Shown in pieces: positions 9,097-21,500 of a stretch of DNA of 64,000 bases (the stretch's first letter is position 1; each line of letters starts with the position of its first letter). The stretch spans positions 1,860,001 through 1,924,000 of the forward strand of contig NC_026501.1 in the NCBI RefSeq assembly GCF_000182925.2, in the 5' to 3' direction. The position numbers and the translations under genes were made by a program. The DNA comes from Neurospora crassa OR74A (Eukaryota > Ascomycota > Sordariomycetes > Sordariales > Sordariaceae). A model generated the notes under the pieces. The model saw nothing but the letters and a program-made list of their open reading frames with translations, was not told the origin of the DNA and did not search any database.

Positions 9097-12000
9097 TCAG
9101 TCCTCATCCTGTTGGTACGAAATCTTGCGCATCTCGCCAAGTCTGTGGCGAGCAGCATTCAATGCGTTTTCGAGTTGAAGGATTTCGACCTGTGATGGGG
9201 AGAGAATGAATTGGTCAGCAATGAACCATAATAGGCAAGACCAAGGGTACCGGAAATGAAAGAGGAAGGAAATCTCGAAGGAATCACGTACCTGTTGCTC
9301 CATCTCGCGCACCTTGAACTCGTGCGACCCAAGCTTGCTGTAGTCCACTTGCTCATCCTCGGCACTGCGGTCCTTGATCATGCTCTGGACTTGTCTGACG
9401 AGCGCACGGCAGGCGGCACCGACAGCCTTGCTGGCCTCCTCCAGGCTCTCCTGGTTCTTGCTCATGAAGCCGGCCTTCACACGGCTGGCAGCCACGAGCT
9501 GGGCGGTGGAGGCCGCAACATTATTAGATGCAACGATGAGCTGCTCAGGGCTGTTGCGGTTGGAAAGAACACCGTCAGCAGTCTCGATGAGAGTGCTGGT
9601 AGAGTTGGCAACAGCCTTGGCGGCGGAAATAAGACCCTCGGTCCATCTGTTGTTCTTCTTGTAAAAGGCGGTGCGCGAAGACGAGCCACGACCAGCTTGC
9701 ACAATCTCCTGCTGTGTAGCGGTGGCAGCCTTGATGAGCTGCGCGATAGCGGTGGTAATGGCCATGGCGGCATCGAGGATTGAGTCGTGGACCTTGAGTT
9801 CGTAGGTAGTATATCCATCGCGAGGTTTGTTCTTGAGCTTCTGCAAACGGGCAACGGCAGCAGCAATGGCATCGGCTGCCCTGCTGAGTTCTTGATCGAC
9901 GATGTCGCCAAGGTCACCCTTGTTAGCGAGCTGGCCAAAGCCAGGAGCGAAGGTCTCGACAAGCTTGTTCAGCTTTTGCAGGTTGATCTGGACATCGTTA
10001 TTGCTGTTGATGACAACGTCGGTCTTCTGAAGTGGATCCATGCCCTCAAGGCGGAAGCTCAACAGACCACGGAAGAACTTGACTGTCGAATGGGCAGATG
10101 AACGAGCACCGTTGATCAAAGAGTCTCCCTTCTTCTCGTCAGTAGCGAGGCGAACGAGACCCTTGGTGTTACTGCACACATCAGCGATGGCGCCGGCGAA
10201 AACGTTGGCGTTCTTGATCAGCTCCGCCGGACTGCTGCTGGGACCATCGGCGATGAAGACGTTGAAAGCGGTAGCGAACTCCGTGGCACTCGCAGACGCC
10301 TTCTCAATCTGCGAGAGGACATAGGAAGGCGAGGCGTTCTGGTTTCCGGCTTGCATGTCAGAATCGAGCTCATACATGGCATCATCAACACGCTGAACGC
10401 TAGCTTGAAGCACAGAGTCGATAATCTCGTTGACCTTCTCCAGCTGGGAGAGGATCAAAGCGTCCAGCTGGCCGTCAAGGGCTGAATCGGAGACACCCTG
10501 GTTGTTCCTGAGCTCATTGAGCTCGATCAGTGTCTGGTCCATGCCAGCTTTGTATACCTCGAGCTCCTCCTCCTTCTCGCGAAGTAGCGCTTCAAGATCC
10601 GAGCTTCCATCCCGTAGCTTGGCTTGGGCCTCTTCCAGTGCTCGTGACTTGATACGTAAGGCTTCCTCTAGATCGGCCATCTCGCGGTTGTACTTGGAAA
10701 GCATTGTAGAAAGCTCGTTGCCCTTGCTGCGCTCCAGATTATCGGCGCGGTCCAAGGCCATCCGCAACTCCCTCTTGAGCTTCTCAACCTCGTCCTTATT
10801 CGAGCCTTGCAGCCTGTCCTTTTCATGAAGAGCACGATCGCGCTCACGAATCATGTCTGCCAGCTCCAAGTTCTTGGTTTTGATCTCACGCTCAAGCTTC
10901 TCCCGCTTCTCAATCGCTTCCTGAGCGGAAGCCGCTTTCAGCTGTACCGTCTTGAACTTTTGGAGGAGATCGAGATGCTCGTGGCGAAGCTGGGAATAGA
11001 GCTTCGCAAGCGCTTCATACTTTGTCCTCCAAGTGTTGAGTTGTTCTTGGAGAGCACGGATTTGGTCGTCTCGGCTGTTTATTTGCTGCCCGTAGTTACC
11101 CTGGATTTGTTGCAACTCGCTTTCTAGGGCCTTGACCCTTTGGTCGTACTGCTGGAGCATTAGTTGATCCCGCTCGTACTGGGCCCGGGCATTCAGATTC
11201 TCCTGTTCAAGCTCAGCAAGCCGCCCTTGAGTCTGCCATTGTGTCTGCTGGGCCATCAAGGCCTCTTGCTCCCTTTGCTGTTGCTCCATCAACCGCCGTT
11301 GCTGTTCTTCGAAATCGCGTTGCGCTTGTAGTTGTGCTTGCTGCTGCGCTAGCAACGCCTGCTGCTGCTGTGCTTCCAAAACCCGCTGCTGCTCCTCGTA
11401 TTCCCGGTTCTGCCTGTCAAGCTCATTCTTCCAGAACTCGGCCATGTCATCGGGCTCTTCGGATTTCGGTGCTGGGGGCGGAGGTGTCGGACGCTTTTCG
11501 ATTTCGTGCTTTGGCCGAGCAGGCAAGGCAGGTGCATTCTCATCCTCGGCCAGGAGGTTGGGCGGATCCTGGGGAAGCTTGGGAATCGTGATCAGACTGG
11601 TGAGATAGCGGAGGTTTGAGCACTCGTAGTAAAACTTGACCAGTCGGTAATGCTGGGCATCGTATCTTCCGCGCAACGGTTCCAGCGCCTCGGCGTCGCC
11701 AGTAGATGAGTGCATGGCGCGCAACATGCTGGTGATGAACTTGTAGATGCCATAGCTTTCGGTGACGAGGGGGACGAGGGCAGATATCCTGCACTCGTTG
11801 TTGCCGACGTTCCGGAAGTGAGAGAAGATGAGCTTCTGGAACTGGTCAATTTTATCCTGCAGCGTCATGAGGTCGGTAATGGTTTCGTAACCCTCGTTCG
11901 GATCGTTGATGGCCTTGAGACTGATGTATTCCTCGTACTCGAACGTGCCGTTGAACTCGGGGTGCTGTTGGTGAAACGAAAGCTTGGCAAGGAGATAATA

Positions 12001-12435
12001 AACGTATTCCTTGATCAAGGGCCCATATCCACGCATACCTTCGCCGCCCATGCCGCGGTTCAGACTGTCAATCCAACCGCGGTTTGCCATGGCCTCTCTC
12101 AGTGTCGCCGGGTGGCCCTCCTGTAAGACCTTGTGAATGGTGATGAGGGCCTTGAAAGTCTGGACCTCGTCGGCCATGATAGGCTGAACCTTCATGCCTG
12201 CCCAGAAGGATTGGGAAGACTTGTGGTCCCATGTGTAAACGATACAACTTCGAACATGCTTGCGTTTCGGGGCAGACTCTTCGGCGCTGGTGGCCTTTCG
12301 GATGTTGATGGCCAGTTCAGCTTCGGATCTGTGCAGCGGCAGCATCGGTCAGTATACATGCGCCTCGCTAGCCATTTGGGAAGTATGATATGGACAAACG
12401 CACTTGGTATGATCGAGACTCCGTATGGTCGCCAT
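9097..12435 (-). CDS. SLA2/End4/HIP1R endocytic adaptor
   Basis: Exons 12404-12435, 9292-12328 and 9097-9189 give 1053 residues, the usual size of fungal Sla2. The N-terminal ANTH domain (about residues 5-280) shows RKATSAEESAPKRKHVRSCI and WAGMKVQPIMADEVQTFKAL and binds PI(4,5)P2 lipids. A Pro-rich linker and a long Gln-rich coiled coil (about 320-640) follow, then the C-terminal actin-binding I/LWEQ (THATCH) domain. The start ATG at 12433-12435 gives MATIRSLDHTK, joined to SEAELAINIRK by a 75-nt intron. The second intron (9190-9291, 102 nt, GTACGT...CAG) has no stop and is a multiple of three; its removal is inferred because its translation (SFLFHFRYPWSCLLWF) is foreign to the coiled coil. 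Sla2 links clathrin coats to actin at cortical patches. It is the classic flank of ascomycete mating-type loci, which fits mat A-1 7 kb away. Confidence 0.93.
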
Positions 12436-13848
12436 GTTGGGCAGTCAAAGGGAAGCCGTGTCTTTGAAATGATTATATTAGGTATAGATGGAGTTGGCAG
12501 TTGGCAAGTTATTGGGACTGCGATAGTGACCCGTTCTGGCAAAGGGTTGGGGCGCACGGCTTGATGGGTGCTTCAATTAAAGAACGAGGAGCAGTCCAAA
12601 CTGAGCAATAGATGAGCAGAACTCGAGAATATCACGCGGCGACGAATCTTGTCGTCGTCGGCGCCGTCGTCGTCGTCAGCCTTTCCACTTGGGCCAACAG
12701 GAAGTGAGCTATGACACCTGCGGGTAAAGAAGAAACAGGAGGAAGGTCGTACGGCGCGGGCGTCTGGGTACAGCCACCTGAGTACGGTCTCGCAGCTCCC
12801 AGCATCTCGCCTTGGCAATCGTGGCCAATGGAAATACCGGAGGCTTCAGTGGGGGACATTGCAGTGAGGACCCGATTGACGGCCCGCTAATTTGAGATTC
12901 ATTAAAGACCAGGCCGTCATTTGACTCCCTATGAATGCCCCTTACCCGCTGGCCGCCTGCGGTAGCCCAGGTAACTTCATATTGTAGGTACCTGGAGACG
13001 GGACTGCGTACCATTTGGACGGGATGCATCGAACCGCATGATCCATCCAGCCATCTGAGACCCCGCGGAGGTACCCACCTCAGAGTCTCTATTGACAGGT
13101 ACCTCTACCTCTAGGCAGTCTCGCCGGTACAGAGGTACCTACGGATAGAGTAGGTAGATACCTACCTCATACACGAGATTGCACCTTGATGGGTAACCTA
13201 CCTCACCTAGAGGTACCTAGAGGTAAGGTTCACTTTCTACACTGAAAGGTTTCCCTCGCAAAGAAGGGCAGACCGCTGGGTGAACGCTGCGCTTTATCGG
13301 ACAGGCCCCCGCACCTTCACTCCAGGCACCCGACCTCATTGAACAGCGACAGCCAGGACACGGGCGTGTTGCGCAAGCTTGGCGCCATCCCGTCATCCAT
13401 ATCATACCCCTGCCCAGTCACTATCACGGGCTTCCCCAGTGTTCGTCACTTGACGTTGGGTGTCGGTGGCAGCCTCATTCTGCAAGTGCTGCTTGTGTCG
13501 TTCGTGTCACGGGCATCTGTTTGGTAGTATACCTACTGTAGTGTGCTCTATTCTCGACTTATCCGATCAAATTTCATCCTTTTCTCTCTTTGTTCCATCG
13601 CACAACCGTCAAACAAAATCACCCCTTAGCACCGATCGAGTTCAACCCTATCGCGACCGCCAGTGCAAGCGACGAAGACATACCCCACCCTACCTTTCAC
13701 CTGCTCCCCCCCATAACCATTTAGCAACCTACACAAACGCCTTTACAATCAGGAGGGCTTCCAATAGTCCAAGTCGCCATCAACCTCCCCGTCCATCGAC
13801 TTACCTGCGACAACACCTTTATTTTGTATCGATTCGACGGATTTCAAG
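12436..13848. promoter_or_regulatory. Divergent promoter region of SLA2 and ATG3
   Basis: The two genes are head to head, so this 1.4 kb must hold both promoters and leaders. Five GGTACC palindromes occur at 12987, 13070, 13098, 13134 and 13212, most inside AGGTACCT, together with many TACCTACC variants (about 13070-13230). A CT-rich leader precedes ATG3 (about 13560-13840). Open frames here lack motifs. Confidence 0.5.
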
Positions 13849-15032
13849 ATGAACTTCCTCAGATCAACTGCGGCCACCCTGCTCGACAAGTACACGCCTG
13901 TCAGCCATACCTCGACATTCCGCAACACAGGACAGATCACGCCAGAAGAGTTCGTGGCCGCCGGCGACTACCTCACCTTCAAGTTTCCTTCGTGGTCATG
14001 GGCCGATGCCGATTCACCTAGCAAGCGCCTCCCATTTCTGCCACCCGGAAAGCAGTTTCTCGTTACACGACATGTTCCCTGTCATCGACGCTTGAACGAT
14101 GACTTTGCTGGCGATGCGGGCCATGAGGAGGCCCTCGTGGAGGGCAACAAGGGTGGTGCCGACGATGACGGCTGGTTGCGGACCGGCAGCATGACCAGCT
14201 CACAGCCCCTCAGGGTACGAGAGGTACGCACCGTCGATGATGCCGGCAACGTTGGCGATAGAGAGGTTGTGGATGAGGACGACATTCCGGACATGGAAGA
14301 CGACGATGACGACGAGGCTATCATCCGGGCTGAGGGCGATAACTCGAACAGGCAAGATAACATCTCCACGTCCCCAGCAGTTATGAGGCACCACTTGAAC
14401 GTATGCTGACTTGACCGCCTCTTACCTACAGTGGGAAGCGCACCTACACCCTCTACATTACCTACGCCAACGCCTACAAGTGCCCACGCATGTACATGTC
14501 AGGCTATCTCTCCAATGGGCAACCGCTCCCCCCTCATCTGATGATGGAGGATATCGTCGGCGACTACAAGGATAAGACAGTAACACTCGAAGACTTTCCT
14601 TTCTTCTCTCACAGCGTCAAGATGGCCAGTGTGCACCCCTGCCGTCACGCCTCCGTCATGAAGACGTTGCTGGATCGGGCTGATGCCGCTCTCAAGCTCC
14701 GCCGTGAGAAGATGAAAGCCGGCCAGGGTTCGGGAAGCGAACAGGGAATGGAGGGTCTTGTGGATGAGATCAACAAGTTGGACGTCAGCGGGGCGCATGC
14801 GAATGCCGTCGAGGCTGCTCCCGGCGAAGATGCCGAGTGGGAGGAGGTTCCACATGACGTCGCCGACCAGGAGGTGGCCATTCGTGTGGATCAATACCTG
14901 GTGGTCTTTTTGAAGGTTTGTCTATCAGCTGTTTACCCGGATACAGTGCTGTGCACATGCTGATATTTTCTCTCATAGTTCATTGCCAGCGTTACCCCCG
15001 GAATCGAGCACGACTTTACCATGGGTGTTTAA
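13849..15032 (+). CDS. ATG3, E2-like enzyme for ATG8 lipidation
   Basis: Exons 13849-14351, 14432-14915 and 14979-15032 encode 346 residues. Atg3 receives Atg8 from Atg7 and passes it to phosphatidylethanolamine, which is needed for autophagosome growth in the cytoplasm. The catalytic motif [11 protein letters not shown] puts the active cysteine at about residue 238. The E2 fold is marked by [20 protein letters not shown] and the C-terminal [17 protein letters not shown]. The N-terminus [20 protein letters not shown] fits the membrane-inserting helix, and the acidic loop (about 125-165, [15 protein letters not shown]) is the usual flexible Atg7-binding region. The first intron (14352-14431) begins GCAAGA, a GC-AG intron with the consensus AG before it and a CTGAC branch site. 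The last intron (14916-14978) is GT-AG. The product is intact. Confidence 0.95.
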
Positions 15033-15357
15033 GTCAGACCGCAGCATACATCGTGTCATTGACCTTGTTCGACATTAACTGGGGCCCCTGGCGCATTTTC
15101 TTTTTTGTTAACCTCTTCAACGCGGGCAGGTTTGGGGTTGGGTAATGGGGGCATTATGGGATATGGAGTACTACGGAATTGATAATTTGGCTGGCTGGTT
15201 CAAGAGGAACAACAATACTCAATCCTGGAAGTCGCTGTTGACGGAATTAGAACAAACACTAATGTTTTTGACAACAGAAGTACAGGGCTTCTTCATTAGT
15301 ACTATATCTATGCATGACTCAAGTGTATCCTTCAACATCCCAAGGCGGTTAACAACC
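15033..15357. other. Spacer between ATG3 and the tRNA gene
   Basis: This holds the ATG3 3' end, followed by AT-rich sequence leading to the tRNA. No gene or repeat was recognised. Confidence 0.4.
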
Positions 15358-15430
15358 GCCCGGCTAGCTCAATCGGTAGAGCGTGAGACTCTTAATCTCA
15401 AGGTTGTGGGTTCGACCCCCACGTCGGGCT
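15358..15430 (+). tRNA. tRNA-Lys (anticodon CUU), intronless
   Basis: A 73-nt cloverleaf. The acceptor stem GCCCGGC pairs with GTCGGGC (one G-T pair), with discriminator T. The D arm GCTCAATCGGTAGAGC, the anticodon arm with loop CTCTTAA (anticodon CTT), and the T arm GTGGGTTCGACCCCCAC are all complete. There is no intron and no encoded CCA. Internal A box (TAGCTCAATCGG) and B box (GGTTCGACCC) are the pol III promoter, and T runs for termination follow at about 15471. It decodes AAG lysine codons, the preferred ones in highly expressed Neurospora genes. Confidence 0.97.
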
Positions 15431-15842
15431 CAATTCCCGATGTCCTGGGTTACCAGGACACCACGAATTCTTTTTTTCTTTCCATTTTTTTTCTGTTTTT
15501 CCGATTTTCAGCCACATGTTGGATGCTGGGACCAGAAGTGGATTGTCCCTTTTTGAGATACTCCAAGACTTGCCCGTGTTCCATCAGAACCGGTCCTGTT
15601 CGCATGCAACAGAAAAATGGCGTCGGGTTTTGTAAACAGCCATATGATTCAGTTTAAAACTGCTTGAGCTGGTCCAAAGTTCATCAAACCAGAACCTTGT
15701 GTATGCTTACAACGCCTGGTGTTATCAAGACCTCCCTGTAACAAGCCGCTATCATTTGGCTGGCTGTCCCTACATCGTCCATCTCCCACATCCTCTCTGC
15801 ATCATCAGCTTTCCTTCGTCCCACACCACTGCCATTTCATTC
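15431..15842. other. Spacer between the tRNA gene and CWC24
   Basis: T-rich sequence after the tRNA (about 15471-15505), then CT-rich DNA that is probably the CWC24 3' end. Short open frames only. Confidence 0.4.
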
Positions 15843-17158
15843 TCAATCACTCCCCTCCGCACCCTCCCCTTCATCCTCCCCTTCATCCTCCTCCTCACTA
15901 ACCTCCTCTCCCCTCTCCCTCGCCTCCCTCCTCAACCTCTCTGCCCTCGCTTTCTTCTTCTCCAACAGCTTTGCCAGCCTCTTCGCCGCATTGAATACCC
16001 CGTTCGTCCCACTCCCACAAGCCGCACAGCTCGGATCTTTCCGGTACCTTTTCAGCGCACATGCCTCGCAGAAATAATGCCCGCAGCGTGTGACGACGGG
16101 GGAATTCGAATAGGGACCGCGGCAGATAATGCACGCAAAGGGGATGTTTTCTAGGAGAGCTTCTTCGGCTGCGTCGGCGTCTTCTTCTTCTTCAGCAGTG
16201 TTCTTGGGTTTGTTACGGCGGTCGGCACTGGCGACGACGGTGCCCTGGAGGTTCTTTTTGCCCTTGGTCACGTTCTCCCATTCCTTGTCGAGTTGCCACC
16301 CGTGTGCGTAGTCTTCGCGAGCGTGGAGGAATTTGCAGTTGTCGCCGAAACCGCAGAAGCCGGTTTGTTTGTAGCTGTTTTGGGGCATTGGTTAGCTTGG
16401 GTTGCAGCTAAGAAGTTGTGATCACACAATTCGGAAAAGAAGGGGGAGGGAAAGGCGGAAAACACTACTCACTCCTTACAAACATCGGGCGCCATATCAG
16501 TAATAGTAATCGTCCTGATATTACTCGGCGCCTTGATCGGCCCAACCTTGCGATTCGGTGCGTTCGGATTCTTTTGTATGTAACTCGCCTGGTTCGCCAG
16601 GCCTCTATATGTCCCGTCCGGTTCTCGTTCCGAGTTCTGGACGGCATCATCCTCTCCTCCCACCTTCTTCTTGGTCTTCATCATGGTCCGCGTCCTCCCC
16701 AACAGATTGCCCACCGACAAATCCTCCTTCTCGTTGTCCTCGTCGAACCAGTTGCTCCCCTTCGTAGCATCCTGCTTTGTTGCGTCCAGCCTTAACGCAG
16801 CGTCCCGGTCGGCTTCGTAGATGGTGTTGCTCCGAATCTGCTCCTCTTTTGTCACCCCACTGTTAGTACTGGCGTTGTGGTCTCTCGACGAGGCCATTAC
16901 GGCTGCGCTGTGGTGGTTCTTTTTCCTCCGCTTGATGCGCTGGCCTGTTGCTTCGTCCTCGGAGGACTCGAAGTCGGAGGAGTCGTCATCGCTGTCTTTT
17001 GCTGCAGGTGGAGGAGAGGCTGGACGTTTGCGCAGGTTTGCTTTGCCCTTTGCGCCGCGCTTCTTGAAGATTGCGACTGGAGCAATGGGGGCGGTTGGGG
17101 TCGCTGTTGTGGGTTCGGGTGCTGTTGGTGCTGTTGGTGGTTGCTCGGTGTCCGCCAT
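15843..17158 (-). CDS. CWC24-type splicing factor with CCCH and RING zinc fingers
   Basis: Exons 16473-17158 and 15843-16374 (intron 98 nt) encode 405 residues. The ATG at 17156-17158 (MADTEQPPTAPTAPEP) is preferred over the longer frame because upstream residues look like leader sequence. The N-terminus is Pro/Ala-rich with acidic Ser stretches. A C-x8-C-x5-C-x3-H finger spans residues 227-246 ([20 protein letters not shown]); the intron splits its Asp codon. A RING finger follows at 310-348 (CIICRGPYSNSPVVTRCGHY then FCEACALKRY and CAACG). The order CCCH then RING, with HGWQLDKEW between, is diagnostic of yeast Cwc24 / human RNF113A, a spliceosome protein of the activated B complex near the 5' splice site; the RING gives possible ubiquitin-ligase activity. 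The acidic tail is EEEDEGEDEGEGAEGSD. It appears intact. Confidence 0.93.
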
Positions 17159-18502
17159 TGTGAAGTCCAGGTGACGGTATGGGAAAGGATAACAAGTCCG
17201 CTGAATTTGACGGCTTTTGGGGGTGATCAGGAATCGTGAAGCTGGTTGCTTGAGGCGGACGGAAGGGTTCGTATGACTTGAGTGCGGGATCGTAGTCGAG
17301 GCGAGACGCGACGGAAGGGTAAAGTGGTGAACGACCTCATCCATCATCTGCCCGATAAGAACCTTCGATATCGCCAATCGCTACCGTGGATATGTCATAT
17401 TCAACAGAAGCTCCCAGACCGAAACAGACCGCATGCAGCTGACAAATCCTTGGCACAAACTTGCCCCATCTTTCAGCTGGATTTCAACCAATTAAGGCTT
17501 GACTCCGTCGCAAAGCAGATGCTAACATACTGGGCACGTGCTTCTTTTAACTCGACCTAACAAACCCCCATACATGTGATACCCGTTTGTAGTATTGGAT
17601 CGATAGGTGTACTCTATGGATTACCTACATCACCTCGTAAGGTATCCCCATTTTACCTCTCATTTTGGTTTCGCCTGACACTTTTAAATGTCACCAACCC
17701 AAGCAGATATGGTACTTTCCTGGGTATCTACCCTTCTGAGCCTCTGCAAGAAAAATGCTGCTTAGACGGTATAATGTGTTTTGTTAGGTCTACCTATGTT
17801 TGAACTTGTATTAACACAACCACACAGATGCAGGAGGACAAGAGTGCGTGTAGTCAAAATGTCTTGCTATTAAATACTGCGTTCCAGCTATCGCTCGCAC
17901 CAGCGTACCTCAACTTATTCCACTAAACTTCCCCCCAAACCCCCATCTCCTTCCCATTCCCCCATCTCCTTGGGAAGCCAGAAAAACAGTAACGCAGACA
18001 ATTTTTTCCTTTGCAGTCCTCCTCTTTCCGCGACTCTTTCTTTTCCACATCCAGTTTCATCCCTTCAAGCAATTTGTCGAAGAGTAGCAGAAGTCCACGG
18101 CTTCTGAACGAAAGAAACGCCCGCAAACCCAAGAACCTAAGCCAATCCAAACATGAATAGATAAGAGACAGCGAGGAAGCTGAAGAAAGCCCGAGTTTGG
18201 TAGTACAAGGTGCAGCGACTTGCAGAAAACTCACGAGGGCACCATGCAATGATGGGTCACAAGGGGTCTCTGGACAGAAGCGCAGGCTAAACAAGTAAGA
18301 AAACAGTGGATGAAGTGATCATCAACGTCATGATAAATTCCGTAGTGTATGGTCGGTTGTGTTCTGTCAAAAGTAGAATGGTGGCTGAAGCGATCGACAA
18401 GAAGAAAATGTCGCCAAATAAAGTGGCAATCTGATTTGTGATTTGGTAACAGTAACCCTTCGGCTAGAGACTATCCGACGAAACTGGAGTTTGTAAAACT
18501 GT
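17159..18502. other. Region between CWC24 and the ApsA-like gene
   Basis: It contains the CWC24 promoter on the left and the 3' end of the ApsA-like gene on the right. Open frames are short and motif-free, for example 17923-18294 on the reverse strand. Nothing else was seen. Confidence 0.4.
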
Positions 18503-21500
18503 TCATGCCGCAGATCGTAGGGTTTCAGCCCGTGATGGTGTAGTACTAGGTCCTCTTGAAGGTCCCCTCGAAGACCCTCTGTGTGTATGGTGATGGTGAT
18601 GGTGTGTACGGTGATTGTGGCCGCGCTTAGAACCACTAGTCAACGTGCCAACATCATGTTTCCCTATGTAAATGTTAGCATACCATACCACGGAAACGTC
18701 CTGATAACATAACGTGAGACTACTTACCATCACAACAAGCTCTGACGTTCTCAAGGCGGTCGGCTTCTCGGTCTTGCTGTTCAATCATTTGTCTCACATC
18801 CTCAGCGCTGTCCTCGACTTCACTCTGTTCGTAGATGCCGTGAGATGTGTCTCGACCAGAAACGCTCCTGGTGCCTCTCATGCTGCCAAATTTGCTCTCC
18901 TTCCAATAGCCACTGATCCGACTAAGAGTGCCGACAGATGGGCGATTCTGGGCGCTTTGCCTGTTGGGCGTAAGGGTCGGAATATTCATTGACATGTCAA
19001 GGGCCGGCGAGTCAACACGAAGCGACCTGGAGTTGTAGGACGACAGCGAAGGTGCGCCACGGGAGCCACTTGGCGCTTGCCTCGAGTATTGAGGGTTGAA
19101 ATCGTTGATGTCATCTCGCGTGATATGCCCGGCTATTTCCTCTGCGTCTGCGTGGCCGTGTTCGTTGGTCCGAAGGAGCAAATAAGAGAGTGCATTGAAC
19201 CATGTTTCGTGCCGCTGCCCCGTTGTACAGGTAATTTTGACTGACCTGCCGGGCGAGATGATCACCAGACTCTTGCGGTGCAAACCAGGAGGCATAGGAT
19301 TATCATCCGTCACAACCCGTACAGCCTCGATAGGAACGCTCTTCGCCCTCAATTCGCTGCGACCCGCAGCTGAGGGGTCACGATCACTCCAATACAAGGT
19401 TCGTGTGTAAGGATGAACCCAGAAATATCTGCGATGCCGGTTGTCGGACATCTCTCCACGGCCAGCCTTGCGAGTATACTTCCACAGATATTCACCGATC
19501 ATGGTCTGGGTAATAGCCTGGATCATGCGAGGGTCGGTACCCGTGCCGAACCCATGTGGATCAAAGTCGCCGTTTTGTTGCATCTGGAACCGCGTGTCCA
19601 TTTCAGAAACAAAAGAGGAGACCGATGACTTGCGGCTATGCTGCGTCAAGCGAGACGGTGAATGAACACCGGAAGCCATGGTTCCATGTGCGGAACCAGC
19701 TCTGTCCATGGCACGGGGTGTGGGCGTGCCATGGCCAGACACGTAAGACATGGGAGACATGGGACGTGTATCGCCATTGGGAGTTCGCGGTCGTAATCCC
19801 TGACTTTGATTCCTGAGCGCAGAGGCCGATAATAATGGCGGCCCCATGAGACCAGTCATTGGTTGGTTGCCACTTGAGGAGCCAGTTCTGGCAGCTTCAA
19901 TGGCTTCCTTGTGGTTAGAAGGTAGGGGTGGAACATCGGTTATGAAAGCCCTGCTACTAGCAGAGCTATTTGGTCTCCTAACGGTCGTTGTTCCTTCGTT
20001 AACAGCAGTACTGTAATCCGCCATCTTGCCCTTTGAAGAAACGATGCTTTCAGGGATCTCCTGGAAACTCCGGTGCCTCCTGATAGTCGAGAGACTGCCG
20101 GTACTCAAAGACGACTCTGACCTCTCCAATTCACGAGTGTGGGACTGATGAGTTCCTGACATCAAAAGCATGTCAATAGCCTCCGAGGTCAATGCTGTTT
20201 GCACTTCCTGGTCCACAGTAGCCAATTGTACCTTCTGCTGTGAGTCGGCCTTTTGCTCGGGAGTAGACCGCGAGAGGCCTCCCTCGACAGGTGCGTCAGT
20301 TTGTGAGTCATTGGGTATAATGAAAGCATTTCTCTTCGGACTGCGATTCAAGGGAGGCTCGATAGCCAGTGACTGCCAGTCAGCAAAAGCCATTGATGGA
20401 GGAAGGCTGAGAGCAGGCTCCAGGGCGAGAGGCTCGATCTCTTGCGCCAGCATTTCTGAAACAGAGAGTGTCGGCGGCAGAGTAGCGGGAACATTCTCTG
20501 GTTCGACATCCAATAGCTGGATTTGTGAAACGGACATAGCAGGGGGTGGTGTCAATGGTCTTTCCTCGGGCTCAATGTCATTCGCCTGTATCGACGAGAG
20601 TGAGAGCGCCGGTAGAGGGGCGATGGGTCGTTCAACTGGCTTGATATCGCTCGCCTTGATTGAAGAGATGGAGAGCGGTGGCAAGGGAGTAGCTGGCAGC
20701 TCGACAGGTTGGATGTCACTCGCCTGAACTGATGAGATAGACAGTGGCGGCAAAGGAGCCGGCAGTTCTTCGACAGGCTCAATGTCACTCGCTTGGACTG
20801 AGGAGACCGACAAGGGAGGCAGAGGAGCAGGTGGTTCTTCGACAGGCTCAATGTCACTCGCTTGGACTGAGGAGATTGACAAGGGAGGCAGAGGAGCAGG
20901 TGGTTCTTCGACAGGCTCAATGTCACTCGCTTGGACTGAGGAGACCGACAGTGTTGGCATGGGAGCGATCGGTTCCTCGATAGGCTCAATATCGTTCGTT
21001 TGGAGCGAGGAGATCGACAACGTCGGCAAAGGAGTGGGTGCTTCCTCAACGGGCTCAATGGCGCTTGCCTGGACTGAAGATACCGACAATGCTGGCAAGG
21101 GAACAGGCGGGAGCTCAACGGGCTCGAAGTCGTGTGACCGGATAGACGAAACAGCAAGAGCCGGTGACGGTTCTTCTGGTTCCTGACGGGGCTCCAAAAC
21201 TTCTGCCTTGATAGGCGAGAGTGACAACGGCGCCGGCAAGGGCGCAGGCTCGACTCGTGGTTCCATATCCTCTGATACAATCGACGAGAAGCCGAGGGTG
21301 ACAGGCAGAGCCTTCTCTTTGATTTCCTTCGGTGCCTCCACCACTGTGACCACAGTAGGTGCTTCCACTGGTATTTCAACGGGTTCAACTTGTTCCGAGA
21401 GAACATGCGAAAAGGCAAGGTCAACAGTTGCTGACACATTAGCATCCGGCTTAATGTCCTGGGCAAGGATGGTTGGTATGCTGAGTGTTGGCGGCGGGCG

